The notes below the pieces were generated by a model that was not told where the DNA came from, ran no database searches, and worked only from the letters and a program-made list of their open reading frames with translations. Positions 5,992-6,473 of a DNA stretch of 6,473 nt are shown one piece after another; positions within the stretch are counted from its first letter, which is position 1, and every line of letters begins with the position of its first letter. The stretch comes from Archangium sp. (lineage in GTDB: Bacteria; Myxococcota; Myxococcia; Myxococcales; Myxococcaceae). The translations under genes were made by a program, and so were the position numbers. The stretch is from NCBI GenBank assembly GCA_016793585.1, contig JAEUJR010000615.1, positions 1 through 6,473 of the forward strand, written 5' to 3'.

Positions 5992-6473
5992 ATGGCTCGC
6001 GACGCGAAGAAGCTCAAACCGGTCAAAGAGTTCAAACCCCTCATCACGAAGAGCGACGAGCTCCCGTTGGATCCGGAGCGGCTGCGCTTCATGCACGAGA
6101 CGATGCTCAAGGCGCGCTGCCTCGAGGAGCGCCTCATCGCGATGTACAAGTCGGGCCACGGCTATTTCTGGATCGGCGGGCCCGGCGAAGAGGCCTTCAA
6201 CGTGCCGCTGGGCATGCTCATCAAGAAGGGCCAGGGCCCGGCCTTCGACTTCTGCCACTTCCACTACCGGCAGTCGGCGACGTTGCTGGCCATGGGCGAG
6301 CAGCCGCTCGGCGCGATTCGGCAGATGAAGAACACCGCCACCGACCCGTACTCGGGCGGCCGCAACTTCGCGGGCCACTTCTCGAAGAAGGAGTGGAACA
6401 TCGTACCGGTCACCAGCCCCATCGAGGTGCAGTACTCGATGGTCGCGGGCACGGCGCTGGCGCAGAAGCGGCT
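5992..6473 (+). CDS. 2-oxo acid dehydrogenase E1 component, alpha subunit (5' part)
   Basis: The frame opens at ATG 5992 and stays open to the window end, giving 160 complete codons. The sequence fits the thiamine-diphosphate E1 alpha family. After a short basic N-terminus come 'LRFMHETMLKARCLEERL' and 'MYKSGHG' (about 31-57), then 'GGPGEEAFNVPLG' (62-74), the position of the usual G-x-E-A motif. Next are a 'HYR' segment (91-93), 'GGRNFAGHF' with the conserved-type His129, and 'SPIEVQYSMVAGTALA' (142-157), which aligns with the stretch entering the cofactor domain. The GDG...N thiamine diphosphate motif lies beyond the edge. With a beta subunit, plus E2 and E3, such proteins decarboxylate a 2-oxo acid and pass the acyl group to lipoyl-E2. 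The wording is nearer the branched-chain (2-oxoisovalerate) type than pyruvate dehydrogenase, but substrate is not settled. A beta subunit gene would be expected just downstream. Confidence 0.88.
   Translation, partial: MARDAKKLKPVKEFKPLITKSDELPLDPERLRFMHETMLKARCLEERLIAMYKSGHGYFWIGGPGEEAFNVPLGMLIKKGQGPAFDFCHFHYRQSATLLAMGEQPLGAIRQMKNTATDPYSGGRNFAGHFSKKEWNIVPVTSPIEVQYSMVAGTALAQKR

Noticed and set aside
3752..6473. Kinase acting on the neighbouring E1 alpha, by analogy with eukaryotic branched-chain dehydrogenase kinase
   Set aside because: The eukaryotic enzyme belongs to a different (GHKL) kinase family, and the 197-bp gap with its own promoter candidate gives no sign of an operon.

Overview
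The window looks like chromosomal DNA from a myxobacterium or close relative (Myxococcota). It is very GC-rich, with strong G/C preference at third codon positions and long antisense shadow frames. It carries two gene types typical of that group: a Gly-rich, repeat-bearing surface lipoprotein, and a one-piece membrane Ser/Thr kinase with an N-terminal zinc ribbon. The lineage is inferred from style, not from a marker gene.

All four genes are on the + strand. (1) 2-874 is the 3' part of an FAD-dependent, phytoene-desaturase-like oxidoreductase cut by the left edge. (2) 982-3645 is an 887-residue predicted lipoprotein: signal peptide, Gly/Ser-rich stalk, four PPC-like (pre-peptidase C-terminal type) repeats each with four conserved cysteines, and a nidogen-like C-terminal domain. 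(3) 3752-5794 is a 680-residue transmembrane Ser/Thr protein kinase with zinc ribbon, proline-rich linker, complete Hanks-type kinase domain, one membrane helix, a 12-residue periplasmic repeat and an unrecognised C-terminal domain. (4) 5992-6473 is the 5' part of a thiamine-diphosphate-dependent 2-oxo acid dehydrogenase E1 alpha subunit, cut by the right edge.

The gaps are 107, 106 and 197 bp. Weak promoter-like boxes with 17-bp spacing precede genes 2 and 4, so the window reads as four separately expressed neighbours, not one operon. An inverted repeat overlaps the favoured kinase start codon, and a dyad plus tandem repeat sits on the kinase stop codon. Nothing ties the four products into one pathway. 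A link between the kinase's periplasmic domain and the adjacent lipoprotein is possible but speculative.

I see no mobile element, CRISPR array, RNA gene or defence system. The items most worth following up are the repeat lipoprotein with its regular cysteine pattern, the hairpin over the kinase start, and the unassigned periplasmic domain of the kinase.
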